In this document: one piece after another, positions 25,924 through 34,755 of the stretch | Layout: each line of letters starts with the position of its first letter | How positions within the stretch are numbered: the stretch's first letter is position 1 | Assembly (NCBI GenBank): GCA_963740765.1 | Contig: CAVUFN010000008.1 | Span: 310,001 to 374,000, forward strand | Origin: DATLGB01 sp963740765 | GTDB taxonomy: Bacteria; Actinomycetota; Thermoleophilia; Solirubrobacterales; Solirubrobacteraceae | Direction: 5' to 3' | Length of the DNA stretch: 64,000 bases | The notes under the pieces: generated by a model | What the model was told of the DNA's origin: nothing | What the model saw: only the letters and a program-made list of their open reading frames with translations | Databases searched by the model: none | Position numbers and translations under genes: made by a program

Positions 25924-26409
25924 ATGCGGGCGCGCGACCCTATCACCGAGCTCCGCCGGGCCATCGACCGGCTGCCGGCGCACACGCGCACCGCGATGCT
26001 GGACGGGATCCGGGCCAACCCGATCATCGTCGGGGCCTACACGGACAACCAGGGTGGCATCTGTCCGATGCTCGCCGCGCACCGCAACGGCGGCCGCACG
26101 ACGCTGCTGGCCTTCGCTCGCTCGTGGGACCGGTTCGCCAACGCGAGCCGGGTCCGCCGGGCGTCGCGCCGTGAGCTCGTGGTCCTCGAGCGCCTGCTCA
26201 CCGCCTCACTGGAGAACGACGCGGAGCCGGCGGACCTCGGCGCGGCGATCGCCGATCACCAGGCGCTCAAGGAGCGCAACCAGCCGCAGGAGATCGAGGC
26301 GACCAGCCTCACGGGGAAGCCGATCCGCCGCCTGCGCCCGCGCCGCGGCGACGCCGAGCGCGCGCTGGCGCGCCTCGACCAGCACGTGCTGGCCGCCACC
26401 CAGGCCTGA
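25924..26409 (+). CDS. Conserved-looking hypothetical protein
   Basis: The 161-residue cytoplasmic product starts at ATG 25924. It has no signal peptide or membrane segment, is rich in Arg and Ala, and has a single cysteine in GGICPML. The N-terminal half is helical (DPITELRRAIDRLPAHTRTAML) with a short strand pair around PIIVGAYTDNQGG; the C-terminus is charged. I do not recognise the family. It is divergent from the F420 oxidoreductase and convergent with the sensor kinase. Confidence 0.75.
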   Translation: MRARDPITELRRAIDRLPAHTRTAMLDGIRANPIIVGAYTDNQGGICPMLAAHRNGGRTTLLAFARSWDRFANASRVRRASRRELVVLERLLTASLENDAEPADLGAAIADHQALKERNQPQEIEATSLTGKPIRRLRPRRGDAERALARLDQHVLAATQA

Positions 26410-26439
26410 GCCGGCCGCGTCCCGATCCGTTCGACCAGC

Positions 26440-26458
26440 TGCCGTCCTCGCGACGGCA
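26440..26458. terminator. Hairpin between convergent genes
   Basis: TGCCGTC and GACGGCA form a 7-bp stem with loop CTCGC, ending directly at the stop codon of the minus-strand kinase gene and 30 bases after the plus-strand stop. There is no T-run, so a bidirectional terminator role is plausible but unproven. Confidence 0.5.
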
Positions 26459-28099
26459 CTACCGGCCTGCGCTCAGGGCCTCGCGCTCCTCGGTCACGGG
26501 CGCGCGGGGCAGCCGCACGGTCACCGTGGTCCCCTCGCCGGCCGCGGACGAGATGTCGATCGACCCGTCGTGCAGCTCGACCAGCGACTGCACGATCGCC
26601 AGCCCGAGCCCGGTCCCCGTCCCGCGCGACCCGTCGGCGCGGAAGAAGCGGTCGAAGGCGTGGTCGAGCTGGTCGGCGGTCATGCCCTGGCCGTGGTCGA
26701 CCACGCTGAGGACGACGTCGCTCTCCGTCGCGCCGACGCGCAGCGTGACCCGGCCGCCCTCGCCCGAGTACAGGTGCGCGTTGGTGAGCAGGTTGGTGAT
26801 GATCTGGCGCACGCGCGCGGGATCGGCGAGCGCGTCGGGCAGCGCCGGCGCGATCTCCAGGTCGAGCGTCTGGTCGCGCTGCTCGAGCTGCGGGGCCATC
26901 ATCGCGGCGACCTCGCGCGCCGCCTCGGCCACGGAGATCGGGCGGGGCTGGATCTCGAGCTGCCCCGCCTCGATGCGTGCGACGTCGAGCAGGTCGTTGA
27001 CGAGGTCGACAAGACGGTTGGTGGAGAGCAGGACGATGTCGACGAAGCCGCGCTGGCGGGCGGGGAGGTCGGCTTGCGCGAGCAGCTCCACGAATCCCTT
27101 GATGGACGTCAGCGGGGAGCGCAGCTCGTGCGAGGCGGTGGCGACGAACTCCGTCTTGGCCCGGTCCAGCCGCGCCCGCTCGGTGACGTCGCGGATGGTG
27201 AAGACGACACCGTCCGCCATGGCGTCGCCCATGCGGGCGGCGGTGACGGCGAGGGTGCGGCCCGCGTCGTCGGCGACCTCCACCTCGCGGCCGAGCGCGT
27301 CCTCGAGCTGCGGCAGGGGACCTGGATCGCTCGCCACGCTCGTGCCCGGCACCAGGCTGGGGACGAGCTCGGCGGCGCGCGGGTTGACCTCGACGACGCG
27401 GCCGCGGCCGTCGCAGATGACCAGCGCGTCCCCGAGCGACTCGATGACGGTGGCGAGGCGTCGCCGGCCCGCCTCGATGCGCTCGTAGGCGCCCTCGAGG
27501 TCGCCCGCCATGGCGTTGAACGCGGTAGCGAGGCCCTGTAGCTCGGCTGGGCCTTCCGGCTCGACCCGCGCGGCCGTGTCCCCGCCGGAAAGGCGGTGCG
27601 TGGCGTCCACGAGGTTGTCCAGGGGGCGGCGGAGCGAACCGACGAGCAGGAAGACGAGCCCGACGGCAGCGCCAACGGCGAGCAGGCCGGCGATGCCGGC
27701 GCTGATGACGGCACGCCGCGTGCGGTCCCGGGCGCGCTCGCGGGCGGCGGAGCGGCGCCCGGCCTGGCGGTCGGCGAAGGCCAGGACGGCGGTCCGGGTG
27801 CCCGCGCGGCCCGCCAGGCGCTCCGAGGCGCCGTCGCCGGTCGCGGTGCGGCGCAGCGCCGCGACGGCGCGCTCCCGCGCCCGGCGCGAGGCCCGGCTCG
27901 GCGCGGCCCGCACCGCGACGTCCGCGGCGAGCAGGTTCGCCGCCGCGACCTCGCCCGCGTAGGCGCGTGCGAGATCGTCCTCGTAGTCCTGCCGGGCGCC
28001 GTAGAGCGCGCCGATGCTGAGCGCGGCCAGGACGCCCAGGGCGAGCGTGAGGCCGACGAGCGCGAGGACGAGCAGCCGGGCTATGGAAGGGCGGCGCAT
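26459..28099 (-). CDS. Membrane sensor histidine kinase (HAMP-PAS-HisKA-HATPase)
   Basis: The 546-residue product has two membrane helices (about residues 8-32 and 139-162) flanking a short 105-residue external domain. A HAMP domain (165-215), a PAS domain (about 225-335), a HisKA dimerisation helix with the phosphorylated His in ATASHELRSPLTS, and an ATPase domain with N-box NLLTNAHLYS and G-boxes DHGQGM and GTGLGLAIV follow. No response regulator gene is adjacent, so it is an orphan kinase; its signal is unknown. It starts back to back with the secreted protein gene at 28137. Confidence 0.93.
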   Translation of the reverse strand: MRRPSIARLLVLALVGLTLALGVLAALSIGALYGARQDYEDDLARAYAGEVAAANLLAADVAVRAAPSRASRRARERAVAALRRTATGDGASERLAGRAGTRTAVLAFADRQAGRRSAARERARDRTRRAVISAGIAGLLAVGAAVGLVFLLVGSLRRPLDNLVDATHRLSGGDTAARVEPEGPAELQGLATAFNAMAGDLEGAYERIEAGRRRLATVIESLGDALVICDGRGRVVEVNPRAAELVPSLVPGTSVASDPGPLPQLEDALGREVEVADDAGRTLAVTAARMGDAMADGVVFTIRDVTERARLDRAKTEFVATASHELRSPLTSIKGFVELLAQADLPARQRGFVDIVLLSTNRLVDLVNDLLDVARIEAGQLEIQPRPISVAEAAREVAAMMAPQLEQRDQTLDLEIAPALPDALADPARVRQIITNLLTNAHLYSGEGGRVTLRVGATESDVVLSVVDHGQGMTADQLDHAFDRFFRADGSRGTGTGLGLAIVQSLVELHDGSIDISSAAGEGTTVTVRLPRAPVTEEREALSAGR

Positions 28100-28128
28100 T
28101 GAGGTGAGGGCGGATCGTGACCGATAAT
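28099..28128 (+). promoter_or_regulatory. Sigma-70-like promoter for the secreted protein gene, probably leaderless
   Basis: TTGAGG (28099-28104) and GATAAT (28123-28128) are separated by 18 bases. Transcription would begin about 7 bases after the -10 element, at or just before ATG 28137. The mRNA would then have essentially no leader. Confidence 0.55.
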
Positions 28129-28136
28129 GGATCCCA

Positions 28137-28685
28137 ATGGACCTGTTTCGTCAGTGGCGCCGCCGCTCCTTAGGCGCGGTCGCGATCGCCCTCGTCGTTC
28201 CGGCGGTGCTGGTCGCCGCCGCGCTGACCGTCGGGATCGGCGGCGGCGGGCTGGGCGGCCTCGGCGCCTTCGCCCAGGCGTTCACCGGTCCGACGGAGCC
28301 CGCCGCACCGCTCGCGGCTCCCGCGCGGGACGCCGGGCGGCTCCTCGCCCGCGCCCGCACGGCCGCTCCGCCGGCCACGACCGACGACGCCCCGACGACA
28401 ACCGCCGGACCCCTCGGCGGTGCGAACCGCGCTCCCGCGGTTCCGGGCGCGACCAACCCCGCTCCGACGGTTCCGGAAAACGGAACCGGTGGAGCGCAGT
28501 TGCCGGGCGGTGGGGGGACCGGGGCGACGGCGCCCGCGAACCCGGCGCCGCAGCCGACCCGCGGACCCGTCCAGCAGGTCGCCGATCAGGTCACCCCGCT
28601 CACCGACCAGGTCCCGGTCGTCGGGACGCCCGTCGGCCAGATCGTCGACGATGCCGCGCAGGCCGTCGACGACCTCGTCCCCTAG
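28137..28685 (+). CDS. Secreted or membrane-anchored Pro/Ala/Thr-rich protein
   Basis: The 182-residue product has a basic N-terminus and one hydrophobic segment (about residues 13-36). A low-complexity exported tail follows, rich in Ala, Pro, Gly and Thr (residues about 55-145), with a C-terminal region of repeated VADQVTPLTDQVPVV-like hydrophobic/acidic units. No catalytic domain is seen. Such proteins often span or decorate the cell wall; function is unknown. It overlaps the convergent SDR gene by 4 bases at the stops. A likely leaderless promoter precedes it. Confidence 0.72.
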   Translation: MDLFRQWRRRSLGAVAIALVVPAVLVAAALTVGIGGGGLGGLGAFAQAFTGPTEPAAPLAAPARDAGRLLARARTAAPPATTDDAPTTTAGPLGGANRAPAVPGATNPAPTVPENGTGGAQLPGGGGTGATAPANPAPQPTRGPVQQVADQVTPLTDQVPVVGTPVGQIVDDAAQAVDDLVP

Positions 28686-29404
28686 AGGACCTCGTCGGGC
28701 CGCTGGAAGATGATCTCCGGCACGACGCAGGCCGGGGACAGCCGCAGCAGGAAGCGCGCCGCCTCGCCGATGTCGGCGGGCTGGATCATGTCCTCCGCCT
28801 TGACCTGCTCCTTGACGAACTCCGTCATCGCCGTGTCCACGAACCCGGGGCAGAAGGCGACCGACTTGACGCCCGCCGTCCCCAGCTCCCTGTTCATCGC
28901 CTGCGTATAGCCGACGACGGCGAACTTGGTCGCGGAGTAGACCGACAGCCACGCCTGGCCCGACTTGCCCGCGATCGAGGCGAGGTTGATGACGAGCGCC
29001 TGGCGGTGCTCTGCGCCTGCAGCCTTGAGCATCTCCGCGCACTCGCGGTAGAAGAGGATGATCGCGCGGATGTTGACGTCGAGCTGCATGTCGACGCGCT
29101 TGGTGACGTGCTCGTGGGCGGCGGCGCCGATGCCGACGCCGGCGTTGTTGACGAGGGCGTCGCAGCGGCCGAACTTCTCCCTGTGCGCGTTGACGACGCC
29201 GATGATCCCCTCCTCGTCGTTCATGTTCGCGGGGATGGCCTGGACCTCGTAGCCCTTGCCGCTCAGCTCGGCGGCGGCCTCCTCGAGGCCCTCGGGCTTG
29301 CGGGCCGTGAGCGTCAGGCCGTAGCCCTCCTGGCCGAGGACGTCGGCGATGGCGAGGCCGATGCCCCGTGAGGCCCCGGTGACGATGGCGGCGCGATCTG
29401 GCAT
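28682..29404 (-). CDS. Short-chain dehydrogenase/reductase
   Basis: Classical SDR of 240 residues with the cofactor motif TGASRGIG (residues 9-16), NNAGVG, and the catalytic Ser-Tyr-Lys set in INLASIAG and YSATK. TARKPEG after the second strand favours NADP(H). The substrate is not predictable. It starts 25 bases from the divergent pentapeptide gene. Confidence 0.92.
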   Translation of the reverse strand: MPDRAAIVTGASRGIGLAIADVLGQEGYGLTLTARKPEGLEEAAAELSGKGYEVQAIPANMNDEEGIIGVVNAHREKFGRCDALVNNAGVGIGAAAHEHVTKRVDMQLDVNIRAIILFYRECAEMLKAAGAEHRQALVINLASIAGKSGQAWLSVYSATKFAVVGYTQAMNRELGTAGVKSVAFCPGFVDTAMTEFVKEQVKAEDMIQPADIGEAARFLLRLSPACVVPEIIFQRPDEVL

Positions 29405-29428
29405 GGCCGGAAACCTATCCTGAGCCCG

Positions 29429-30055
29429 ATGCGTCCTGAGCCGCCGGACCTACCCGCGCGGCTCACACCGGCCGCGGGCCTCGGCCCCGACGGGCTCTTC
29501 GAGCAGTCGCTCTCCGACGTCACGCTGCCCGGCACGGTCGCGGCCGCCGCCCGCGTCGACGCGTCGGTGCTCGAGCGCGCCGTCCTCGCCGGGGCCCGCC
29601 TGTCCGCCCTCGACCTGCGCGACAGCGAGCTGCGCGAGTGCGACCTCGCCAACGCCGACCTGCGCGGCGCCCGTGGCCGCCGCGTCCGGATCTCCGGCAC
29701 GCGGCTGACGGGCGCGCTGCTGAGCGAGGCCGACCTGGCCGAGGTCGAGCTGGACGCCTGCCGCGCCGACCTCGCCGCGTTCGCGGGCGCCACCCTGGAG
29801 CGCATCCACATCAGCGGCTGTGACCTGCGCGGCACGGACTGGCAGGGCGCGCGGCTGCACCTCGTGGCCTTCGAGGACTGCGATCTGACCGACGCCGACG
29901 TGCGCGACGCCCGCTTCGAATCCGTGAGCATGCACGGATGCCGGCTCGCCGGTCTCCAGGGGGCGACCGGCCTGCGGGGCGTGTCCATGCGCTGGCCCGA
30001 CGTCCTCGACGCCGCGGGGACCTTCGCCGCGGCCTGCGGGGTGAAGGTGCAGTGA
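29429..30055 (+). CDS. Pentapeptide-repeat protein
   Basis: The 208-residue product carries about 20 degenerate A(D/N)Lxx repeats from residue 40 to 185, for example LSALDLRDSELRECDLANAD and the later GCDLRGTDWQGARL. They should fold into a right-handed quadrilateral beta-helix. No signal peptide is present. Such proteins range from gyrase-protecting mimics (Qnr/MfpA) to proteins of unknown role; there is no basis for choosing here. The stop overlaps the next start by one base (TGATG), suggesting translational coupling with a secreted HExxH protein. Confidence 0.88.
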   Translation: MRPEPPDLPARLTPAAGLGPDGLFEQSLSDVTLPGTVAAAARVDASVLERAVLAGARLSALDLRDSELRECDLANADLRGARGRRVRISGTRLTGALLSEADLAEVELDACRADLAAFAGATLERIHISGCDLRGTDWQGARLHLVAFEDCDLTDADVRDARFESVSMHGCRLAGLQGATGLRGVSMRWPDVLDAAGTFAAACGVKVQ

Positions 30056-31155
30056 TGCGCGGGCTGCTGCTCGTGGCGGTGCTGCTCCTCACCGTCGCGC
30101 TCGTCGCCGACGCACCGGCGCCCGAGGACGCCACGCCGGTCACCACCATCGCCAAGCGCGTCGAGGCATTGCGCGGGCTGCGCTTCGACGCGCTCCCGAA
30201 GCCCGAGCGCGTCGACGGCGCCCAGGCACGCAGAGACGGCCTCGCCGATCTCGACGCGGGTTACCCGGCCGCCGCCCGCACGGCCGACGAGACGCTCTAC
30301 GCCATGCTCGGACTGCTGCCCGAGGACGCCGATCTGCGCGAGATCAACGGCTCGCTGTTCGGCACGGGCGTGGCCGGCTACTACGACCCGCGCTCCAAGC
30401 GGCTGAAGATCGTCGAGGGGGCGGGGACGGCCAACCGCGTCCTGGACGAGATGGTCGTCGCCCATGAGCTCGACCATGCGCTGGAGGACCAGGCCATCGG
30501 CCTCGACCTCGACTCGCTGAGCTCGGACGACCCCGGCTACGCCTACAAGGCGCTGGTGGAGGGGACCGCGACCGCCGTCATGCTCGAGTACGTCGACACG
30601 CACTTCGACCCGGGGGTCTCCCTCGGCGGGCTGCTGGGCGGCTCGTTCGCCGGAACGGGCACGGAGGGGTTGCCGGACTTCATCGTGGCCGGCCTGACCT
30701 TCCCGTACCTGGGCGGCCGAGCGTTCGTCGAGGACCTCTACCACCGTGCGGGGGACCGCTGGACGCTCGTCGACCTCGCCGAGCGCACGCGCCCGCCCAC
30801 CACGACCGAGCAGATCCTGCACCCGGAGAAGTGGGTCGACGCCGAGCCCGTCGCGAAGGTCGCGGTGCCGGCGGCGCCCGGGCGCGGCTGGACGCGGCTC
30901 ACGGCCGGGGTCTTCGGCGAGTGGCAGACCGACCAGCTGCTCAAGGACCGCGCCGCCGCGGCCGGCTGGGGCGGGGACGAGTACGCGCTCTACGAGCGGG
31001 GGGCGGAGCGCAGGCTGCTCATGCGCTGGCGGATGGACACGCGCCAGGACACGGACGAGCTCGAGACGGCGCTCCGCGAGACGGCGGAGGACCTGCCGGG
31101 CGCGCGCGTGGCGCGCGCCGGCGGCGAGGTCACGCTCTCCGTCAGTAGGGCTTGA
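30055..31155 (+). CDS. Secreted HExxH-motif protein (putative metallopeptidase)
   Basis: The 366-residue product has an N-terminal signal segment (about residues 1-19) and a central HELDH at residues 137-141, with E169 (LVEGTATAVM) as a candidate third zinc ligand, 28 residues on. The flanking sequence GVAGYYDPRSKRLKIVEG before the motif is typical of gluzincin-like proteins that act on the cell envelope. The C-terminus resembles an alpha/beta accessory region. It is the second exported HExxH protein in the window, after the lipoprotein at 14416, but the two are not obviously close relatives. Confidence 0.78.
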   Translation: MRGLLLVAVLLLTVALVADAPAPEDATPVTTIAKRVEALRGLRFDALPKPERVDGAQARRDGLADLDAGYPAAARTADETLYAMLGLLPEDADLREINGSLFGTGVAGYYDPRSKRLKIVEGAGTANRVLDEMVVAHELDHALEDQAIGLDLDSLSSDDPGYAYKALVEGTATAVMLEYVDTHFDPGVSLGGLLGGSFAGTGTEGLPDFIVAGLTFPYLGGRAFVEDLYHRAGDRWTLVDLAERTRPPTTTEQILHPEKWVDAEPVAKVAVPAAPGRGWTRLTAGVFGEWQTDQLLKDRAAAAGWGGDEYALYERGAERRLLMRWRMDTRQDTDELETALRETAEDLPGARVARAGGEVTLSVSRA

Positions 31156-31288
31156 CGCGCTCCAGGTTCTCCTCGCCCTTCTCCACGGCGTCGTCATCCG
31201 TATCCGGATTGCCGCGGGGCGCCTGCTCGATGCCGGCGCCGGTCGGGCCGGGGGCGTCTTTGTCGAGATCCTTCTCTTCGTCGGTCAT
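31142..31288 (-). CDS. 48-residue acidic small protein
   Basis: Starts at ATG 31288 (MTDEEKDLDKDAPGPTGAG) and ends at TGA 31142. The product is very acidic, has no cysteines and is predicted to be disordered, with the C-terminus ENLERVKPY. Codon use is normal and the frame is clean over its whole length. An in-frame ATG 6 bases upstream (31294) is an alternative start. It overlaps the end of the convergent HExxH gene by 14 bases. Function is unknown; the composition recalls small conserved proteins of soil Actinobacteria. Confidence 0.6.
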   Translation of the reverse strand: MTDEEKDLDKDAPGPTGAGIEQAPRGNPDTDDDAVEKGEENLERVKPY

Positions 31289-31358
31289 CCTCATCGCCTA
31301 CCCGCCCGCGTCGTCGACGAACGCGGTTTAGGCGGCGCTTAGCGGGTAGCACGCGCAG

Positions 31359-32750
31359 ATGCCCTCAGCTCTGTTCGCGACCAAGGACGTCGACACCGTC
31401 GTCGAGGAGAACGACGAGAGCGGGCTCAGGCGCGCGGTCGGCGCCCTGGACCTCACGGCGCTCGGGCTCGGAGCGATCATCGGCACCGGCATCTTCGTGA
31501 TCATCGGGGAGGCGATCGGGGACTCGGGCCCGGCGATCGTCCTGTCCTTCGTCCTCGCCGGCCTGACCTGCATCTTCAGCGCGCTGTCCTACAGCGAGAT
31601 GGCGTCGGCGATCCCGGTGTCCGGGTCGGCGTACACGTACAGCTACGCCACCATGGGCGAGCTGGTCGCCTGGATCATCGGCTGGGACCTCGTGCTCGAG
31701 TACGGCCTGTCGGTGGCCGCCATCGCCGTCGGCTGGGGCGAGTACTTCAACGCGCTGCTCGACTCGCTGTTCTCGCTCTCGCTGCCCGACGCCATCGCCC
31801 TCCCGCCGGGGAGCGGAGGCACGGTCAACGTCCCGGCCGTGTTCATCATCCTCGCCGTCGCCGCGGTGCTGATGGCGGGCGTCCGGGAGTCGGCGCGGAC
31901 CAACACGATCATGGTCGGCGTCAAGCTCCTGATCCTGGGGATGTTCATCGTGGTCGGGATCACCGCGTTCAACGGCGACCACTTCTCCGACTTCGCCCCG
32001 AACGGCTTCTCGGGCATCTCCGACGCGGCCGCCGTCATCTTCTTCGCCTACATCGGCTTCGACGCCGTGTCGACGGCGAGCGGCGAGTCCAAGGACCCGG
32101 GCCGGGACCTGCCGATCGCGATCATCGGCTCGCTGATCATCGCCACGATCCTCTACATCGTCGTGGCCATCGTCGCGGTGGGCGCGCTCGACGCCGGCGC
32201 GCTCGGCAAGGCCGATGCCCCGCTCTCCGCCGCGCTGCGCGACGGCGCCGGCATCGGCTGGGCGGCCGACCTCATCTCCTTCGGCGCGCTCGTCGCGATC
32301 ACCAGCGTCGTGCTGACGATCCTCTACGGGCAGACGCGCATCACGGTCACGATGGGCCGCGACGGGCTTCTGCCGTCCGTCTTCGGCAGGGTGTCCCCGA
32401 CCCGCGGCACCCCGGTCCTCGCCACCGCCATCTTCGGCGTCCTCGTCGCCACGCTCGCCGCGTTCGTGTCCCTCTCCGAGCTGTCCAAGCTCGTCAACAT
32501 CGGGACGCTGTTCGCGTTCTTCGTCGTCAACATCGGGATCATCATCCTGCGCCGCACGAAGCCCGACATGGAGCGCAGGTTCAGGGTCCCGTTCGTGCCG
32601 GTCGTGCCCCTGATCGGCGCGGCGCTGTGCGTCTACCTGATGACCAAGCTCGAGGCGCAGACCTGGCTGCGGTTCGCCGTCTGGATGGCCGTGGGCCTGC
32701 TCATCTACTTCTTCTACGGCCGGCTGCACTCAAAGCTGCGCCAGTCCTAG
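31359..32750 (+). CDS. APC-family amino acid permease
   Basis: The 463-residue integral membrane protein has about 12 helices. The signature GALDLTALGLGAIIGTGIFV in helix 1 and the ESxDPGRDLPIAI-type motif after helix 6 place it with the cationic amino acid transporter-like group (YfnA/CAT). It probably imports amino acids by proton symport; specificity is unknown. It is a single gene, 70 bases from the divergent small acidic protein. Confidence 0.92.
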   Translation: MPSALFATKDVDTVVEENDESGLRRAVGALDLTALGLGAIIGTGIFVIIGEAIGDSGPAIVLSFVLAGLTCIFSALSYSEMASAIPVSGSAYTYSYATMGELVAWIIGWDLVLEYGLSVAAIAVGWGEYFNALLDSLFSLSLPDAIALPPGSGGTVNVPAVFIILAVAAVLMAGVRESARTNTIMVGVKLLILGMFIVVGITAFNGDHFSDFAPNGFSGISDAAAVIFFAYIGFDAVSTASGESKDPGRDLPIAIIGSLIIATILYIVVAIVAVGALDAGALGKADAPLSAALRDGAGIGWAADLISFGALVAITSVVLTILYGQTRITVTMGRDGLLPSVFGRVSPTRGTPVLATAIFGVLVATLAAFVSLSELSKLVNIGTLFAFFVVNIGIIILRRTKPDMERRFRVPFVPVVPLIGAALCVYLMTKLEAQTWLRFAVWMAVGLLIYFFYGRLHSKLRQS

Positions 32751-32787
32751 CACCCGCCGCGCGGGCTGCCACCGCTTGGAGCCGTCG

Positions 32788-34629
32788 TCACCGCTCTGGA
32801 GACGTGCTGGGCCCTGCGGTGGCGCTGAAGCGGGCGAAGCCGCGGTCGTCGAAGGTGTCGAGCCCGCTGGCCTGCACCCCGGCATCCGAGACCGTCACCA
32901 GCCGGTCGCCCATCAGGATCGAGCGGCGGACGGTGGCGTTGTCGGGATGGGTCACGCGGCCCGTCTCCGTGATCGCCTCGGGCTTGACCGTGAACGCGAA
33001 GGCGCTCGCGACCGGGGCCCGGTAGGCGAGGGACGGGCACGGCTGGTCGGGCGCGCAGGTGGGCTGGTCCGAGTAGTCGTAGACGCTGATCGGGAGAACG
33101 GCGAGCGAGCGCGGCTCCCACCACAGGAACGCGTGGTGGTCGTAGCTCACCTCGGTGCTGCCGTTCGCGACCTCCGCCTGCTGCTGGAGCTTGGGCGCAG
33201 TGAGGTCGGAGACGTCGAACTCCGACAGCTGCACGCCGCCGTTGGCGCTCGTCCCGACCCCGATCAGCCGGTCGCCCGAGATCGGGTGCAGGTAGGAGGA
33301 GAAGCCAGGCAGCTCCAGCTCGCCCTTGAGCGTCGGACGGGCGGGGTCGGCGAGGTCGAGCGTGAACAGCGGGTCGACCTGGCGGTAGGTGACGACGTAG
33401 CCGCGGTCGCCGAACATGCGCACCGCGAAGATCCGCTCGCCCTTGCCCAGGCCGCTGATCTGGCCGAGCTTGGCCAGCCCGGTGTCGGTCTGGCCGAGGG
33501 TCGTGACGAGGCTGTGGCTCTCGCCGCTGGCGTTGCGGAACCATGGCGGGGTCTCCGTGGTGGCGACGCGCAGGACGCCGTCCTGCTCGGACATGGAGAA
33601 CTGGTTGAGGACGAAGCCGGGGACGCTGCCGCTGCCGCGGTAGGTCGTGTTGTCGGCGTCGTCGAGCGAGAAGCGGTGGATCTGCGTGGTCTCGCCTTCC
33701 GGCTCCGGGCCCTCGAACTGATCCTCGAGCACGGGGGAGTAGCGCTGCGTCGCGACGTAGAGGTTCTCCGCCGACGCGTACACCGTCCCGCCGCCGGTCA
33801 TCACCGCGTCGGCGTCCACGGGGTCGAGGCCCTTGTCGAAGTCGATCGTCAGGACGGTCAGCTCCTCGAGGCCGGTGAACGAGCGCGGGCGGCGGACCTG
33901 CTTGCAGCCGACCAGCGTGCGGCGCCTGGCGCCGATGCGGGCGCGCGGGAGCCACGCGCGAGCCGCCGTCGGCTCGGCGGGCAGGTCGTAGGCGATGGCG
34001 CGCGGGGTGATCGTGAGCACGACGCGGACGGTCGCCTTCGTGCGCCGCTCGGCGAGCACGCTGCCGTTGACGGTCATCGACTTCTCGAGCGTGGGCTTCG
34101 TCCCGTCGGCGACGTCGACCAGGGACAGCGTGGAATGGCCGTCGTAGGTGCCGGACGCGACGAGCAGCTTGCCCTTGTAGAGCAGCAGCTGGTGCCCGAA
34201 GCCCTCCGGGAGGGCGAGCGACCCGATCACCTTCGGCGCGCCGGTGACGTCCACCACGTTGAGAACGCCCGTCGCGGTGACGGCGTAGACGGTCCTGCCG
34301 TCGGTCTTGACGATGTCCGGCTCGAAGACGCCGGCCTCCTGGTTGTTCGTCAGCGAGAAGCCGCCGCCGGCGTCGCCGGCCGCCTCAGGAGCGGCGGCGG
34401 ACATGGGCTCGCCGGCGGTCGCGTTGGCGGGGACCGGGCGCGCGACGGACGGGGTGAACTGCTGTGGCGGCCCGCCGGCCACGTAGTGCGGGCGGTGGTG
34501 GTTCGCGTAGCCGAGGAGCCGGTCGCAGCTCTTGAAGCGCTTGAGCGAGGGCTTGGCCTGGGCGGCGGGGGCCGCGGCGACGACCACGGCGAACAGGGCG
34601 ACGACCAGCGATAGGAGGCGCGTCATCAC
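32788..34629 (-). CDS. Secreted beta-propeller protein (COG4880/PF09826 type)
   Basis: The 613-residue product has a signal peptide (about residues 1-25, ending AAQA) and then a domain with the hallmark EPDIVKTDGRTVYAV, near the start of proteins described as distantly WD40-like C-terminal beta-propellers. Repeated strands such as GVLNVVDVTGAPKVIGSLALP and GYVVTYRQVDPLFTLDLADP follow. It is extracellular; the role in other organisms is unknown. An alternative start one codon downstream is possible. It is convergent with the permease and divergent from the gene at 34756. Confidence 0.9.
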   Translation of the reverse strand: MMTRLLSLVVALFAVVVAAAPAAQAKPSLKRFKSCDRLLGYANHHRPHYVAGGPPQQFTPSVARPVPANATAGEPMSAAAPEAAGDAGGGFSLTNNQEAGVFEPDIVKTDGRTVYAVTATGVLNVVDVTGAPKVIGSLALPEGFGHQLLLYKGKLLVASGTYDGHSTLSLVDVADGTKPTLEKSMTVNGSVLAERRTKATVRVVLTITPRAIAYDLPAEPTAARAWLPRARIGARRRTLVGCKQVRRPRSFTGLEELTVLTIDFDKGLDPVDADAVMTGGGTVYASAENLYVATQRYSPVLEDQFEGPEPEGETTQIHRFSLDDADNTTYRGSGSVPGFVLNQFSMSEQDGVLRVATTETPPWFRNASGESHSLVTTLGQTDTGLAKLGQISGLGKGERIFAVRMFGDRGYVVTYRQVDPLFTLDLADPARPTLKGELELPGFSSYLHPISGDRLIGVGTSANGGVQLSEFDVSDLTAPKLQQQAEVANGSTEVSYDHHAFLWWEPRSLAVLPISVYDYSDQPTCAPDQPCPSLAYRAPVASAFAFTVKPEAITETGRVTHPDNATVRRSILMGDRLVTVSDAGVQASGLDTFDDRGFARFSATAGPSTSPER

Positions 34630-34755
34630 GCCATCCTCGCGCCCACGAAGGTGCAGGTCAACCCCGTGCCCGTGCGGGGTCGGACGCCGTCGGTCTGGTC
34701 GAACCGGAGCCGGTCACCGGCATTTCCCGGAAGCCTCCGGGTAGTACCCCGGGCC

